Positions 7,927-16,307 of a stretch of DNA of 60,679 nucleotides are shown piece after piece. Positions within the stretch are counted from its first letter, which is position 1. Each line of letters opens with the position of its first letter. Origin of the DNA: JACCTH01 sp035253825 (lineage in GTDB: Bacteria; Actinomycetota; Acidimicrobiia; Spongiisociales; ZC4RG35); the NCBI GenBank assembly GCA_035253825.1, contig DATFBM010000001.1, positions 1-60,679 of the forward strand, given 5' to 3'. The notes under the pieces are model-generated. The model did no database searches. It had not been told where the DNA came from and saw only the letters and a program-made list of their open reading frames with translations. The translations under genes were made by a program, and so were the position numbers.

Positions 7927-9099
7927 GTGCGGCGACTGACCATCTCCCAAGCGCGCCGAACAGCTCTCGCCGCCCAAGGCTTTGCTGATCCCCGGCCCCA
8001 GGGTCTCGTTACGCGCCAGCACATTCGGCGTTTTTTGAAGCGGACCGGCCTCATCCAGATCGACTCTGTCAACGTTGTGGCTCGCGCCCACTATCTCCCG
8101 CTGTTCGCCCGCATCGGCAACTACCCGATGTCACTGCTCGACGAGATGACATGGGGACCGAAGGCCGAGCTTTCCGAATACTGGGCGCACATGGCCTCCA
8201 TCATTCCCAAAGCGGACTGGCCTCTCTATCGGCACCGGATGGAATCGAAGTGGCATTTTGCCGAGCGATGGATCAACGAGAACCCCGGTGGGGTCGAGGA
8301 GGTCATCGCACGGATCCGGGAGCAGGGCCCGGTCCGGCCCTCCGATCTCGAGGCTCACCAAACAGGTCTCGGTCCCTGGTGGGAATGGTCGCCAGCCAAG
8401 ATCGCGCTCGAGGGGCTGTTCCTCCGGGGTCGGCTCGGTGTTCCCAAGCGCCTCAACTTCGTCCGGTTCTACGACCTGATCGAACGAGTTATCCCGGCCG
8501 AGATCCTGGCGCAGGATCTACCGGTGAGCGAGCAGAGGAAGGAGTTGCTTCGTCGAGCTCTACGCCATCAGGGCGTTGCCACCTTCGCCGACCTCATCGA
8601 CTATCACCGCCAGTCGAACCAGCCCTGTAAGCCCCTGATCAAAGAGCTTGTCGCGGATGGGGAGGCGATCGAGGTTGAGGTCGAGGGGTGGAAGGAGAAG
8701 GCCTACCTTGATCCGGCTGCCGCGGTCCCGAGAAAGCTCGAGGCGCTCGCCTTTATGTGCCCGTTCGATCCGGTGATTTGGTTCCGGCCCCGGACTGAGC
8801 GCTTGTTCGACTTCCACTACCGCATCGAGATCTATACCCCGGCCCCCAAGCGCACCTTCGGCTATTACGTCTTTGCCATCCTCTGCGATGACGAACTGGT
8901 CGGACGTCTCGATCTCAAGGCAGACCGGGCGAAGTCGGCCCTGGTCGTGCGCGGCGCTTTCGTCGAGCCGGGTCAGGCCCCGGAGTCGATCGCCTCCCGG
9001 GTCCGATCCGAACTGAAGACCATGGCCGAGTGGCTGTCGCTCGACGATGTCATCGTCGAGCCAAACGGGACGTTGGCCGCCTCGCTGGCGGAGGCTTAG
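7927..9099 (+). CDS. HTH_42 / YcaQ-type winged-helix DNA glycosylase
   Basis: Cytoplasmic protein of 390 residues in the HTH_42 superfamily of DNA glycosylases that includes E. coli YcaQ (AlkX), which unhooks interstrand crosslinks, and the AlkZ antibiotic-resistance glycosylases. The superfamily is distinguished by a Q-hydrophobic-Q or Q-hydrophobic-D catalytic motif; here Q44-I45-D46 in TGLIQIDSVNVV is seen, the YcaQ type. Further conserved segments are WSPAKIALEGLFLRGRLGV (wing region) and CPFDPVIWFR. The start is GTG 7927, because TISQARR is the usual N-terminus and the upstream frame is antisense to purB. A DNA-repair role is inferred from family membership. Confidence 0.85.
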   Translation: MRRLTISQARRTALAAQGFADPRPQGLVTRQHIRRFLKRTGLIQIDSVNVVARAHYLPLFARIGNYPMSLLDEMTWGPKAELSEYWAHMASIIPKADWPLYRHRMESKWHFAERWINENPGGVEEVIARIREQGPVRPSDLEAHQTGLGPWWEWSPAKIALEGLFLRGRLGVPKRLNFVRFYDLIERVIPAEILAQDLPVSEQRKELLRRALRHQGVATFADLIDYHRQSNQPCKPLIKELVADGEAIEVEVEGWKEKAYLDPAAAVPRKLEALAFMCPFDPVIWFRPRTERLFDFHYRIEIYTPAPKRTFGYYVFAILCDDELVGRLDLKADRAKSALVVRGAFVEPGQAPESIASRVRSELKTMAEWLSLDDVIVEPNGTLAASLAEA

Positions 9100-9125
9100 C
9101 CAGCCGAGCTCGGTACCGTCGCTCG

Positions 9126-10199
9126 ATGCGACGAACTGTCGTGGTGACCTTGATTCTGACCTCATGCACCGCGGCGCCATCTGAGCTGACGGATGCTTCC
9201 CCGACGCCTCCCGAGGTCATCACGACCGGGGTGTCAACCATGCTGTCAGCCGCCACCACCGTCTTGCCGCCCACGTCGGCTGCCGCGTCGGAACCTGAGT
9301 TCGAGGTTGAAACCTTTCCGGTCCCGGCCGGTTCCAGACCGCATGATGTTGCACCGGCGGCCGATGGCGGCGTCTGGTATACGGCGCAGGCGCGGGGTGC
9401 TCTGGGCTGGCTCGATCCGGCGACGGGGGAGGCGCGGGAAACTCCTCTCGGTGCCAATTCGGCTCCCCACGGGGTGATCGTCTCACCCGACGGCGCTCCC
9501 TGGATCACCGATGGCGGGCTCAATGCGATCGTCCGCATTGATCCGACCTCGTTGGCGGTGGAGACATTCCCGCTCCCGGCCCACTCCCCGTCAGCCAACC
9601 TCAACACCGCCGCGTTCGATGGCGAAGGCATCCTCTGGTTCACCGGACAGGCCGGTTGGTACGGGCGCCTCGATCCGGCCGATGGATCCGTGGAGACGTT
9701 CCCGTCGCCGCGCGGGTCGGGCCCCTACGGCATCGCCGCCACTCCTGATGGTGAGATCTATTTCAGTTCCCTCGCCGGCAGCTACCTCGGAGCTGTCGAT
9801 CGGTCGAGCGGTGCCGTCGAGGTCATCGATCCCCCCACACTCGGGGCAGGACTGAGGAGAGTGTGGTCCGACTCGGGCGGGCGTCTCTGGGTGAGCGAGT
9901 GGAATGCCGGCCAGGTGGGTGTGTACGACCCACGGTCTGAAGACTGGGTCGAGTGGCGGCTCCCTGGCGACGCTCCGCAGGCGTATTCAGTGTTTGTCGA
10001 CGATCAGGACGCGGTGTGGCTGTCGGATTTCGGCGCCAACGCCATCGTCCGCTTCGATCCTCATACGGAATCGTTTCTTAGTTTTCCCTCCGACATCAAC
10101 CCAGCCAACGTTCGCCAACTGCTGGGGCGAGCGCGCGAGGTGTGGGGAGCGGAATCCGCAGCCGATCGGCTGGTGGTGATTCGGACCGTCGCCGCCTAG
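9126..10199 (+). CDS. Virginiamycin B lyase-like beta-propeller lipoprotein
   Basis: Secreted protein of 357 residues. A lipoprotein signal (short basic N-terminus, hydrophobic stretch, LTSC with lipidated Cys about residue 14) is followed by a Thr/Pro/Ala-rich linker to about residue 60. The body is a seven-bladed-propeller-like set of repeats of the form DGGVWYT-x-GALGWLDPATG, DGAPWITDGG, EGILWFTGQ and DAVWLSDFG, which is the Vgb/streptogramin-lyase (NHL-like) pattern. True streptogramin lyases are cytoplasmic, so an exported member more likely has another substrate or a binding role. The stop codon overlaps the purE stop on the opposite strand through the shared CTAG 10196-10199. Confidence 0.8.
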   Translation: MRRTVVVTLILTSCTAAPSELTDASPTPPEVITTGVSTMLSAATTVLPPTSAAASEPEFEVETFPVPAGSRPHDVAPAADGGVWYTAQARGALGWLDPATGEARETPLGANSAPHGVIVSPDGAPWITDGGLNAIVRIDPTSLAVETFPLPAHSPSANLNTAAFDGEGILWFTGQAGWYGRLDPADGSVETFPSPRGSGPYGIAATPDGEIYFSSLAGSYLGAVDRSSGAVEVIDPPTLGAGLRRVWSDSGGRLWVSEWNAGQVGVYDPRSEDWVEWRLPGDAPQAYSVFVDDQDAVWLSDFGANAIVRFDPHTESFLSFPSDINPANVRQLLGRAREVWGAESAADRLVVIRTVAA

Positions 10200-10654
10200 C
10201 CAGCCAACGTATCGGCAGCCAACTGCGCCCGGAAATCTTCCAGGCGCTTGGTGAGATCGGGGTCGTCGATCGCCAGGATCGCCACCGCCAGCAGCGCCGC
10301 GTTGGCCGCCCCGTCGATAGCAACGGTTGCCACTGGGATCCCAGTCGGCATCTGCACCGTGGCCAGGAGCGAGTCGAGACCATCGAGGGATGCTCTCAAA
10401 GGCACCCCGATCACGGGAAGAAGCGATTTGGCCGCCATGATCCCGGCGAGGTGGGCAGCCTTGCCCGCCCCGGCAATGATGACCTTGAAGCCGTTTGCAG
10501 CCGCCTGGGCAGCGAATGCGATGGCCTCATCGGGAGTCTTGTGAGCCGAAAGCACCCGGGTCTCCGATTCGACGCCGAACCTTTCAAGCATGTGCGCCGC
10601 TTTCTCCATCACCGGGCGATCAGACCCTGAGCCCATGACGATCGCCACCTTCAT
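10196..10654 (-). CDS. purE: N5-carboxyaminoimidazole ribonucleotide mutase PurE (class I)
   Basis: Enzyme of 152 residues converting N5-CAIR to CAIR. The N-terminal MGSGSDRPVM and SAHKTPD motifs hold the active-site serine and histidine of class I PurE; AGAGKAAHLAG and PVIGVP complete the nucleotide-binding site. It is the last gene of purA-purD-purE on this strand; the gap from the purD stop is 4 bp. Its partner PurK is not visible in this window. It converges with the Vgb-like gene, sharing a CTAG stop overlap. Confidence 0.96.
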   Translation of the reverse strand: MKVAIVMGSGSDRPVMEKAAHMLERFGVESETRVLSAHKTPDEAIAFAAQAAANGFKVIIAGAGKAAHLAGIMAAKSLLPVIGVPLRASLDGLDSLLATVQMPTGIPVATVAIDGAANAALLAVAILAIDDPDLTKRLEDFRAQLAADTLAG

Positions 10655-10658
10655 TCGC

Positions 10659-11909
10659 TCAACCTATCTGGGCGGCGATGTCGCTGCGGAACTGGGCTCC
10701 CGGGAACTCAATCCGATCGAGGGCGTCATAGGCGGCGGCGCGAGCGGAGGCCAAATCCGACCCGGATCCGACGACATTGAGCACCCGACCCCCAGCGGAG
10801 ACCAACTGCTTCCCCGCCAACGAGGTGCCGCCATGGAAGAGCAGGGCATTGGATTCGAATGAACCGGTTCGAATAGGAATCCCTTTTCGAGGCGAACCCG
10901 GGTAGCCCGGCGCGGCCACGACCACGTTGACGAAAGCATCCGGTGACCATTTCAGGTCCACGGTCGCCAATTGCTCATCGAGGCCGTCCTCGATCACATC
11001 GAGCAAGTCGTTTTCGAGTCGGGGGATCACTACTTGTGTCTCGGGATCACCCAGGCGGCAGTTGAATTCGAGAACGCTGGGCCCGTTCTCCCCGAGGACC
11101 AATCCGGCGTAGAGGAAGCCGGAATAGCGGCTGCCTTCCTCCTCCAATATCTCGAGAACCGGGCGGAAGACTTCTTCGGTGGCGAACGACAGGAGACTCG
11201 GGGGGAGATCGGGTACCGGCGAATAAGAACCCATTCCCCCGGTATTGGGTCCGCGATCGCCGTCTCGCAGACGCTTGTAGTCCCGAGCGGGCTCGAGCAC
11301 TGCCACCTCGCGACCAGCGCACATGGCGAAGACGCTGACTTCAGGACCGGAGAGGAACTCCTCGATGATCACGGCGGGCCTTCCGAAGACGCCGCCCAGG
11401 CATCGGCGCACCCAATCCGCCGCCTCTTTCTGATCATCGGTGACGACGACACCCTTCCCGGCCGCGAGCCCGTCTGCCTTGATCACGAATGGTGGGGTCT
11501 GGGAGTCGAGGAACTCAAGGGCCGCGGTCAGATCATCGAACCCGGCCCAGGCCGCGGTGGGGACTCCGGCGCGCTTCATCACCCCTTTGGCGTAGGCCTT
11601 GGAAGACTCGAGCCGGGCCGCGGATTGAGTCGGGCCCCAAACCGGAATCCCGACGGCCAGCAGAAGGTCGGCCAATCCCGCTGCCAAAGGCGCCTCTGGT
11701 CCGATCACCACGAAATCAACTCGATGATGCTGAGCCTCCTCGGCCACGGCCTGACCGTCGAGCGGATCGATACCCTCGATCGTCGGACCCAGCTCGGCTA
11801 GGCCCGGATTGCCGGGAAGGGATAGCAGAGAACGAACCCGGGGACTCTGAGCCAGCTTCCAGCCTAGGGCGTGCTCCCGTCCCCCCGAGCCAATCAAGAG
11901 GACCTTCAT
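10659..11909 (-). CDS. purD: Phosphoribosylamine-glycine ligase PurD
   Basis: GAR synthetase of 416 residues, an ATP-grasp enzyme joining phosphoribosylamine and glycine. It begins with MKVLLIGSGGREHALGWKL, the canonical PurD start, so I place the ATG at 11909 although the frame is open upstream. The ATP-grasp core has PFVIKADGLAAGKGV, and the metal-binding end has the LEFNCRLGDPETQ signature. Its ATG overlaps the purA stop codon by 4 bases (ATGA), and purE follows after 4 bp, so the three form one operon. Confidence 0.96.
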   Translation of the reverse strand: MKVLLIGSGGREHALGWKLAQSPRVRSLLSLPGNPGLAELGPTIEGIDPLDGQAVAEEAQHHRVDFVVIGPEAPLAAGLADLLLAVGIPVWGPTQSAARLESSKAYAKGVMKRAGVPTAAWAGFDDLTAALEFLDSQTPPFVIKADGLAAGKGVVVTDDQKEAADWVRRCLGGVFGRPAVIIEEFLSGPEVSVFAMCAGREVAVLEPARDYKRLRDGDRGPNTGGMGSYSPVPDLPPSLLSFATEEVFRPVLEILEEEGSRYSGFLYAGLVLGENGPSVLEFNCRLGDPETQVVIPRLENDLLDVIEDGLDEQLATVDLKWSPDAFVNVVVAAPGYPGSPRKGIPIRTGSFESNALLFHGGTSLAGKQLVSAGGRVLNVVGSGSDLASARAAAYDALDRIEFPGAQFRSDIAAQIG

Positions 11910-13177
11910 AGCGAGATGAGCTGGCGTCGCTCGGGCCCCACTGAGACCCATCCGATGGGGACACCGGTCTGGGCGGCGACGAACTCGAGGTAGTTCCTCA
12001 CCTGGGAGGGGAGATCCGAAAAGGTTCGGATCGAAGAGATGTCTTCCCTCCATCCTTGGAAGGTCTCGTAGACGGGGCTGGACTCATATAGCACTCGATG
12101 CTGGCGGGGAAACTCCCGGTGCATTTCCTCTCCGGATTGATATGCCACGGCGATCTTGACCGAACCGAAGCCAGAAAGCACATCGAGCTTGGTGACAAAG
12201 AGCTTGGTGATTCCATTCACCCGGACCGCGTAGCGAAGGGCAACGAGGTCAAGCCAGCCGCACCGGCGCTTGCGCCCTGTCACCGTGCCGTATTCTCCGC
12301 CGACCTCGATCAGACGCTCGCCGTCCTCATCGGTGAGCTCGGTCGGGAAGGGCCCCGTTCCCACCCGGGAGATATAGGCCTTGGCCACGCCGATTACCTC
12401 GCCAATGGTTCCCGGGCCGATCCCGGCCCCTACCAGCGCCCCTCCCGAGGTGGGGTTGGAAGAGGTGACGAACGGATAGGTTCCGTGATCAACGTCGAGC
12501 ATGGTTCCCTGAGCTCCCTCGAGGAGGACCGAGCGCCCCTCGGCGAGCGCTTCCGATAGCAGCAACGAGCTGTCGACGACATGTGGAAGCAGTCGAGGGG
12601 CGAATGCCAGGTACTCGTCAGAAATCGCCTTCGCATTCATCGCCAGCTGGTTGTACACCCTGGTAAGGATCCGGTTCTTCTCGTCGAGGGCGGTCTCGAC
12701 CTTCTTGCGGAAGATGGCGGGGTCGAAAAGGTCCTGCACTCTGATTCCGGTCCGAGCGAACTTGTCGGTATAGGCGGGACCGATTCCCCGCTTGGTCGTG
12801 CCGATCTGATTGCGCCCCAGGAAACGCTCCATGATCCCATCGAGCTTGCGGTGATACGGCATGATCAGGTGGGCGTTGCTCGAGATCCGCAGCCGTTCTG
12901 AATCGATGCCACGAGAAGCGAGCATCTCCATCTCCTCGATGAGAACCTTGGGATCGATGACGCAGCCGGAGCCGATCACCGGTGTGCAATCGGGATAGAG
13001 GACCCCGGAAGGGATCAGGGAGAGCGCGATCCGCTGGTCGCCGACAATGATCGTGTGTCCGGCGTTGTTGCCGCCGGCGTAGCGAACGACGTAGTCGGAG
13101 GTCTCTGCGAAGTAGTCGGTGACCCGTCCCTTGCCTTCGTCACCCCACTGAGCACCCAAAACGATTGTGGCGGGCAT
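11906..13177 (-). CDS. purA: Adenylosuccinate synthetase PurA
   Basis: GTP-dependent enzyme of 423 residues joining IMP and aspartate on the way to AMP. It shows GAQWGDEGKGRVTDY (the P-loop-like GDEGKG with catalytic Asp and the switch glycine), NNAGHTI (catalytic His), GIGPAYTDKFAR, and VGTGPFPTEL near the C-terminal third. It is the first gene of the purA-purD-purE operon. The gap to the divergent ATP-grasp gene at 13241 is 63 bp. Confidence 0.97.
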   Translation of the reverse strand: MPATIVLGAQWGDEGKGRVTDYFAETSDYVVRYAGGNNAGHTIIVGDQRIALSLIPSGVLYPDCTPVIGSGCVIDPKVLIEEMEMLASRGIDSERLRISSNAHLIMPYHRKLDGIMERFLGRNQIGTTKRGIGPAYTDKFARTGIRVQDLFDPAIFRKKVETALDEKNRILTRVYNQLAMNAKAISDEYLAFAPRLLPHVVDSSLLLSEALAEGRSVLLEGAQGTMLDVDHGTYPFVTSSNPTSGGALVGAGIGPGTIGEVIGVAKAYISRVGTGPFPTELTDEDGERLIEVGGEYGTVTGRKRRCGWLDLVALRYAVRVNGITKLFVTKLDVLSGFGSVKIAVAYQSGEEMHREFPRQHRVLYESSPVYETFQGWREDISSIRTFSDLPSQVRNYLEFVAAQTGVPIGWVSVGPERRQLISL

Positions 13178-13240
13178 CCGGCGTCACGGTACCGCCGACT
13201 CCACAGACTGGACCCGAAGCAAGCCCAATAGCATGCCAAG

Positions 13241-14758
13241 GTGTCTTTCTCCAAGGGGGTCCTGACAGCTTCCGACCTCGACCGCTTTCGGGAGCTGCAG
13301 GCATCTCTCTCCCAAACCTGGCCCTACATGACGACGCGCCGGGTCGGCGATACACCGCGCACTCTGATCGTCGTCAACTCCATGAATATGGAATTGCCCA
13401 CCCACATGTATCCGGTGGTGCCCGCCTACGAAGAGCGGTTCCTTTTCCTGATGCTGGCGGCGGTGAAGAACCCGGGAACCCGGGTGATATACGTCACCTC
13501 CCAGCCGATCCTTCCCCGACTGGTCGACTACTACATGTCGTTGATGCCGGGATCACGTCCGCCGGGCGTAGATCAGAGAGTGGAACTCGTCTCCGCGGGC
13601 GACGGCTCGGCTCGTCCCCTGGTCGACAAGATCCTCGAGCGTCCTCTTCTCATTCAACGGCTCAAGAATCTCGCCACCGCTAGTCCATTTCGGGTGATCT
13701 TTCCTTTCAACACCACCGAGAAGGAAGTGCTCCTGGGAAACCTCCTCGATACACCGGTGTACGGGCCTGATCCCACTCTGGCTTCTCTGGGTTCGAAAAG
13801 CGGAAGCCGGCAGGTGTTCGCAGAGGCCGGAATCCCCCATCCCGACGGGGTGGAGGGCGTTTTCACCTTCGACGACGTGGTGGCAGGGTTGGAGAAACTG
13901 CGGGTGGCAAATCCCTATCTACGGGCCGCGATGGTCAAGCTCGACGACCTGGCCGGTGGACTAGGCAACGCTCTGGTGAGGCTGGACGGCGTCGACTCGG
14001 GATCGGACCTGCGGCGGCGTGTTGCGAATCTGGAGGTCGAAGACCAGGAGGTGGAGGCCGAGGCGTTCCTTGCCGCGTTGGCCCGGCGGGGAGGAATCGT
14101 CGAGGAGCGAATCGAAGGCGCCGATTTCCGGAGTCCCAGCGTGCAACTGCGCGCCAGCCCTTTTCACCAGGTGGAAGTCCTCTCGACCCATGACCAAGTG
14201 CTGGGGGGTGCGACGGGACAGACCTTCCTCGGTTGTCGTTTTCCAGCCGATCCTGGCTACGGCGTCCAGATTGTCGAGCTCGGTGCCAAGGTCGGTCAGG
14301 TCCTTGCGGACAAGGGAGTGATCGGTCGCTTCGGCATCGACTTCGTTGTGGTCCGTCGGGATGAGGCGTGGCAACCGTACGCAATCGAGATCAATCTTCG
14401 TAACGGCGGCACCACGCATCCAATGCTCACGCTCAGTGCTCTCACTGACGGCGAGTTCGACCCCCTGACCAATACTTTTCCCGTCGAGGGGGGCCAAAGG
14501 TTCTATGTCGCCACCGATCATCTCGAGGACGGCTCATATCGGACGCTCACTACCGACGACGTCCTCGATCGGACCCACGACGATCGTCTCAGCTGGAATG
14601 AGGAGACCAAAACGGGTGTCGCCCTCCACCTCGTCAGTGCCGTGGCAGTGGCAGGCCGCCTGGGGATAACCGCCGTCGGAACCAGCGCCGAAGACGCCGA
14701 TCACCGTTATCAGAGGGCCAGCCAGGTGATCACTGAATTGGCCGGGACCGGCTTGTAA
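13241..14758 (+). CDS. PGM1-related ATP-grasp carboxylate-amine ligase
   Basis: Protein of 505 residues. The N-terminal ~180 residues (TLIVVNSMNMELPTHMYP, then RVIYVTSQPILPRLVDYYM) are the pre-ATP-grasp domain seen in the peptide ligase PGM1 of pheganomycin biosynthesis and its many actinobacterial relatives. The ATP-grasp region spans about 185-400, ending in FGIDFVVV and the metal-binding AIEINLRNGGTTHP. The GTG start at 13241 is chosen because the conserved N-terminus begins right after it. No precursor-peptide gene or tailoring enzyme is nearby, so this is probably a stand-alone member with an unknown amine and acid substrate. It is followed by glnA after 89 bp. Confidence 0.75.
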   Translation: MSFSKGVLTASDLDRFRELQASLSQTWPYMTTRRVGDTPRTLIVVNSMNMELPTHMYPVVPAYEERFLFLMLAAVKNPGTRVIYVTSQPILPRLVDYYMSLMPGSRPPGVDQRVELVSAGDGSARPLVDKILERPLLIQRLKNLATASPFRVIFPFNTTEKEVLLGNLLDTPVYGPDPTLASLGSKSGSRQVFAEAGIPHPDGVEGVFTFDDVVAGLEKLRVANPYLRAAMVKLDDLAGGLGNALVRLDGVDSGSDLRRRVANLEVEDQEVEAEAFLAALARRGGIVEERIEGADFRSPSVQLRASPFHQVEVLSTHDQVLGGATGQTFLGCRFPADPGYGVQIVELGAKVGQVLADKGVIGRFGIDFVVVRRDEAWQPYAIEINLRNGGTTHPMLTLSALTDGEFDPLTNTFPVEGGQRFYVATDHLEDGSYRTLTTDDVLDRTHDDRLSWNEETKTGVALHLVSAVAVAGRLGITAVGTSAEDADHRYQRASQVITELAGTGL

Positions 14759-14847
14759 CAGAGCCTTAACAATCGAGCAACCGCGCAGAAACTCCGCTGC
14801 CGCCACAATGCCCGGTCGCAAAGCACAGCAAGTAAGGAGTGACCTGC

Positions 14848-16272
14848 ATGGCGAAGTCGCCGGCTGACGTTCTGAAGATGGCCAAGGACGGCGATTACGA
14901 GTTCGTCGACCTTCGTTTCTGCGATCTGCCCGGGCAGGTCCAGCACTTCACAATCCCGATCAAACAATTGACCGAAGATGGCTTTGAAGAGGGCTACGGC
15001 TTCGATGGTTCCTCGATCCGCGGGTTCCAGGCCATCCAGGAGTCGGACATGTTGCTGATTCCCGACCCCACCTCGGCAGTCGACGATCCGTTTCGGAGCC
15101 GCAAGACGCTGTTGCTCTATTGCTTCGTTCACGACCCCCTTACCGGCGAGCCCTACGACCGCGATCCGCGCTATGTCGCCAAGAAAGCCGAGGCCTATCT
15201 CACCTCGACCGGCATCGCCGAAACTTCCTACTGGGGACCGGAAGCCGAGTTCTACATCTTCGACTCGGCCCGCTTCGGTCAGAACCAGCACTCGGCCTAT
15301 TACTTCGTTGACTCCGAAGAAGGTGCCTGGAACTCAGGGCGCGACGAACCTGGAGGAAACCTCGGCTACAAGCCCCGGTACAAGGAGGGGTACTTCCCCG
15401 TCCCGCCCACCGACCACTTCCAGGACCTGCGATCAGAAATGACGGCAGCCCTCGAGACGGCCGGAATCGAGATCGAGGTCCAGCATCACGAGGTGGGCAC
15501 TGCCGGGCAAGCCGAGATCGACATGCGCTTCGACACCCTCTTGCGGATGGCCGACAAGGTGACCCTTTACAAGTACATCGTGAAGAGCGTGGCCTGGGCC
15601 CACGGCAAGACCGTCACCTTCATGCCCAAGCCGATTTTCGAGGACAACGGCTCGGGGATGCACACCCACCAATCCCTATGGTCGGACGGCAAGCCCTTGT
15701 TCTATGACGAAGCGGGGTACGCCGGGTTGTCGGATATGGCGCGGTGGTACATCGGGGGATTGCTGAAGCATGCCCCTTCAGTGCTGGCCTTTGCCGCTCC
15801 CACCACCAACTCCTACCGTCGGCTGGTGCCCGGTTACGAAGCTCCGGTCAACCTGGTCTACTCGTCGCGTAACCGCTCGGCGGCGATTCGCATCCCGCAG
15901 TACAGCCAGAAGCCGGCCGCCAAGCGGCTCGAGTTCCGCTGCCCCGATCCGAGCTGCAATCCCTATCTCGCCTTTTCGGCCATGCTTCTCGCCGGCCTTG
16001 ATGGTGTGCAGAACCGGATCGAGCCCCTCGACCCGGTGGACAAGGACATCTACGACCTCCCCCCCGAGGAGCTGCGCAACCTGCCGTCGGTGCCGGGGTC
16101 CCTCGACGAGGCGCTGGCTGCCTTAGAAGCCGATCACGACTTCTTGCTCTCGGGGGGTGTGTTCTCAAAGGAGCTCATCGCGACCTGGATCGAGTACAAG
16201 CAAGCCCGCGAGGTCGATGCCATCCGGCTCCGTCCCCACCCCTACGAGTTCTATCTCTTTTACGACGTCTAA
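14848..16272 (+). CDS. glnA: Type I glutamine synthetase GlnA
   Basis: ATP-dependent ammonium-assimilating enzyme of 474 residues, active as a dodecamer. It contains the beta-grasp motif GFDGSSIRGF, EAEFYIFDS, the ATP-site KPIFEDNGSGMHTHQSL and the glutamate-site NRSAAIRIP. Tyr402 in DIYDLPPEEL aligns with the adenylylated tyrosine of the GSI-beta class, so activity is probably controlled by adenylylation. A strong Shine-Dalgarno (AAGGAG at 14834-14839) 9 bases before the ATG at 14848 decides the start over a GTG at 14839. A GC-rich palindrome follows the stop. Confidence 0.97.
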   Translation: MAKSPADVLKMAKDGDYEFVDLRFCDLPGQVQHFTIPIKQLTEDGFEEGYGFDGSSIRGFQAIQESDMLLIPDPTSAVDDPFRSRKTLLLYCFVHDPLTGEPYDRDPRYVAKKAEAYLTSTGIAETSYWGPEAEFYIFDSARFGQNQHSAYYFVDSEEGAWNSGRDEPGGNLGYKPRYKEGYFPVPPTDHFQDLRSEMTAALETAGIEIEVQHHEVGTAGQAEIDMRFDTLLRMADKVTLYKYIVKSVAWAHGKTVTFMPKPIFEDNGSGMHTHQSLWSDGKPLFYDEAGYAGLSDMARWYIGGLLKHAPSVLAFAAPTTNSYRRLVPGYEAPVNLVYSSRNRSAAIRIPQYSQKPAAKRLEFRCPDPSCNPYLAFSAMLLAGLDGVQNRIEPLDPVDKDIYDLPPEELRNLPSVPGSLDEALAALEADHDFLLSGGVFSKELIATWIEYKQAREVDAIRLRPHPYEFYLFYDV

Positions 16273-16273
16273 G

Positions 16274-16305
16274 CGTTTCTCCCCCGCGGGGGGAGTCGGC
16301 GGGGG
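16274..16305. terminator. GC-rich hairpin between convergent glnA and the Eis-like gene
   Basis: CTCCCCC (16279-16285), loop GCG, GGGGGAG (16289-16295): a perfect 7-bp stem, followed by a second G-run. It has no T-tract on either side. The sequence GTTTCTCCCCC...GGGGGGAGT also occurs at 36113-36136 beside the second DUF559 gene, so this is either a bidirectional terminator or a solo copy of that repeat family. Confidence 0.6.
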
Positions 16306-16307
16306 CA

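Noticed and set aside
13241..14758. A ribosomal peptide antibiotic (PGM1-type) cluster
   Set aside because: The flanks are purA and glnA, with no room for a precursor gene (63 and 89 bp gaps) and no tailoring enzymes.
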